A stretch of DNA of 64,000 bases from Ensifer adhaerens (GTDB lineage Bacteria; Pseudomonadota; Alphaproteobacteria; Rhizobiales; Rhizobiaceae): contig NZ_CP015880.1 of assembly GCF_000697965.2 (NCBI RefSeq), positions 744,001 to 808,000 on the forward strand, in the 5' to 3' direction. This document shows positions 63,227 to 64,000 of this stretch, one piece after another. The notes below the pieces were generated by a model. It was not told the origin of the DNA and ran no database searches. It worked only from the letters and a program-made list of their open reading frames with translations. Positions within the stretch are counted from its first letter, which is position 1; each line of letters starts with the position of its first letter. The translations under genes were made by a program, and so were the position numbers.

Positions 63227-64000
63227 CTACGGCCGCGGGTTTTCCCAGGCAGGAACCGTATCGTCGTCGATCAGCGGTTCCTGTGCCGCCTGCTGGGCAG
63301 CCGGGCTCGTCACATCAGGGCCGGGCGTCGGCATGACGCTCGTTGCCTGGAAGTCGGTCTTGACGACGAGCCCCTTGTGCTGCTCGCGCCGCAGAATGCG
63401 CCAGGCTGCATAGCCGCCATAGAGCGCGAAGTAGACGGCAAGGACGAGAAACAGCGCCGCCGGGCCGAAACGATCCATGACCGGACCGACCATCAGCGGG
63501 CCGGAAATCGTGCCGAGCCCGTAGGTGATCATCAGGCCCGAGGATGTTTCGACATACTCGTTGGGTTTGGCGAGATCATTGGCATGGGCGACGTTCAGTG
63601 CGTAGATCGGGAACAGCACCGATCCGACGAAAGCGGCGATGATGTAGAGAACGGCGGGCTGGCTGCCGATCGATGCCGACATCACCAGGCACGAGATGAC
63701 GCCGACGATGCCGCAGCCAACCATGACGATGCGCCGGTCGATCTTGTCGGAGAGACGTCCGATCGGGATTTGCGAGAGGGCGCTGCCGGTCAATAGCGAG
63801 GCGAGCAGTGTCGCGCCTTCCGCCGTCGAAAGTCCGATCTTCTGGGTGAAGACCCCGCCGAGGTTCAGCCAGGCGCCGGAGAGCGCACCGGCGAGAAAAC
63901 CGCCGACGACGGCGACCGGCGAGCGGCGGAAGAGGGCGGGGATATCGAACTTCGCCTGTGCCGGTGGCGCGGGCATGGGAGAGGAGGAGAGCGCCGTCGG
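63227..64000 (-). CDS. MFS transporter, 5' end beyond the window
   Basis: The visible 258 codons hold the second half of a major facilitator: GALSGAWLNLGGVFTQKIGLS, GRLSDKIDRRIVMVG (the motif A repeat), FVGSVLFPIYALNVAHANDLAKPNEYVETSSGLMITYGLGTISGPLMVGPVMD, the latter typical of the YcaD/UMF2 group. The frame stays open to the right edge, so the N-terminal helices lie outside. The C-terminal ~45 residues are a cytosolic tail. Substrate unknown. It is convergent with the EamA gene. Confidence 0.85.
   Translation of the reverse strand, partial: PTALSSSPMPAPPAQAKFDIPALFRRSPVAVVGGFLAGALSGAWLNLGGVFTQKIGLSTAEGATLLASLLTGSALSQIPIGRLSDKIDRRIVMVGCGIVGVISCLVMSASIGSQPAVLYIIAAFVGSVLFPIYALNVAHANDLAKPNEYVETSSGLMITYGLGTISGPLMVGPVMDRFGPAALFLVLAVYFALYGGYAAWRILRREQHKGLVVKTDFQATSVMPTPGPDVTSPAAQQAAQEPLIDDDTVPAWENPRP

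Overview
The window looks like a chromosomal segment of an alphaproteobacterium of the Rhizobiaceae, most likely Sinorhizobium/Ensifer or a close relative. It is GC-rich with strongly GC-biased third codon positions. It carries several gene sets I recognise from Sinorhizobium meliloti: the zinc-finger regulator mucR, the cell-cycle kinases divJ and pleC, the feuN-feuP-feuQ envelope-stress system, the cytochrome c maturation operon cycHJKL followed by degP, glnE and pepN, and a seven-gene Mrp/Pha-type antiporter. I see no rRNA, tRNA, CRISPR array, insertion sequence, integrase or phage gene. The window is ordinary core and semi-core chromosome with short accessory patches.

Region by region: 1-19.3 kb is a patchwork of small metabolic and detoxification genes. 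Each enzyme there tends to sit beside its own small transcription factor: homocysteine S-methyltransferase/TetR, glutathione transferase/HxlR, DUF2798/LysR, NmrA-type reductase/HxlR. Several of the divergent promoters contain clear dyads. The patch also holds an inverse-autotransporter-like barrel fused to a beta-helix (9.5-11.6 kb), a uspA-dksA pair behind a perfect FNR/FixK-type box, hemolysin III, msrB and an EAL phosphodiesterase. At 19.7-25.7 kb lies the complete mrpABCDEFG cation/proton antiporter operon, with six tight or overlapping junctions. At 26-41 kb are mucR, sufE, divJ with a downstream peptidoglycan-binding membrane protein, a MerR regulator with a textbook 19-bp-spacer promoter, a DUF2336 protein, an SH3b protein with an 11-residue RDWER repeat, a DUF1254/DUF1214 pair behind a class A penicillin-binding protein, and several very small genes. 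At 42-64 kb are feuNPQ, a lipoprotein, cycHJKL, degP, a second two-component pair, glnE, pleC, pepN, an EamA transporter and a truncated MFS transporter at the right edge.

How they work together: the right half is dominated by envelope homeostasis. It covers osmotic and glucan control by FeuPQ, periplasmic quality control by DegP, cytochrome c assembly, and peptidoglycan synthesis by the penicillin-binding protein. Cell-cycle control joins in through divJ and pleC, the opposing kinase and phosphatase of DivK in this lineage. The most striking non-coding signal is a run of five GANTC (CcrM methylation) sites in 52 bp directly upstream of pleC, with a TTAACCAT motif a little further out. divJ has two GANTC sites in its upstream region, and two boxes of the form TTAG-N7-TTAAC lie between 34.3 and 35.8 kb. 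The best candidates for undescribed biology are this regulatory layer, the beta-barrel/beta-helix fusion under a perfect palindrome, the 34-bp dyad at the LysR start codon, and the tiny genes at 36.0, 36.2 and 41.2 kb.
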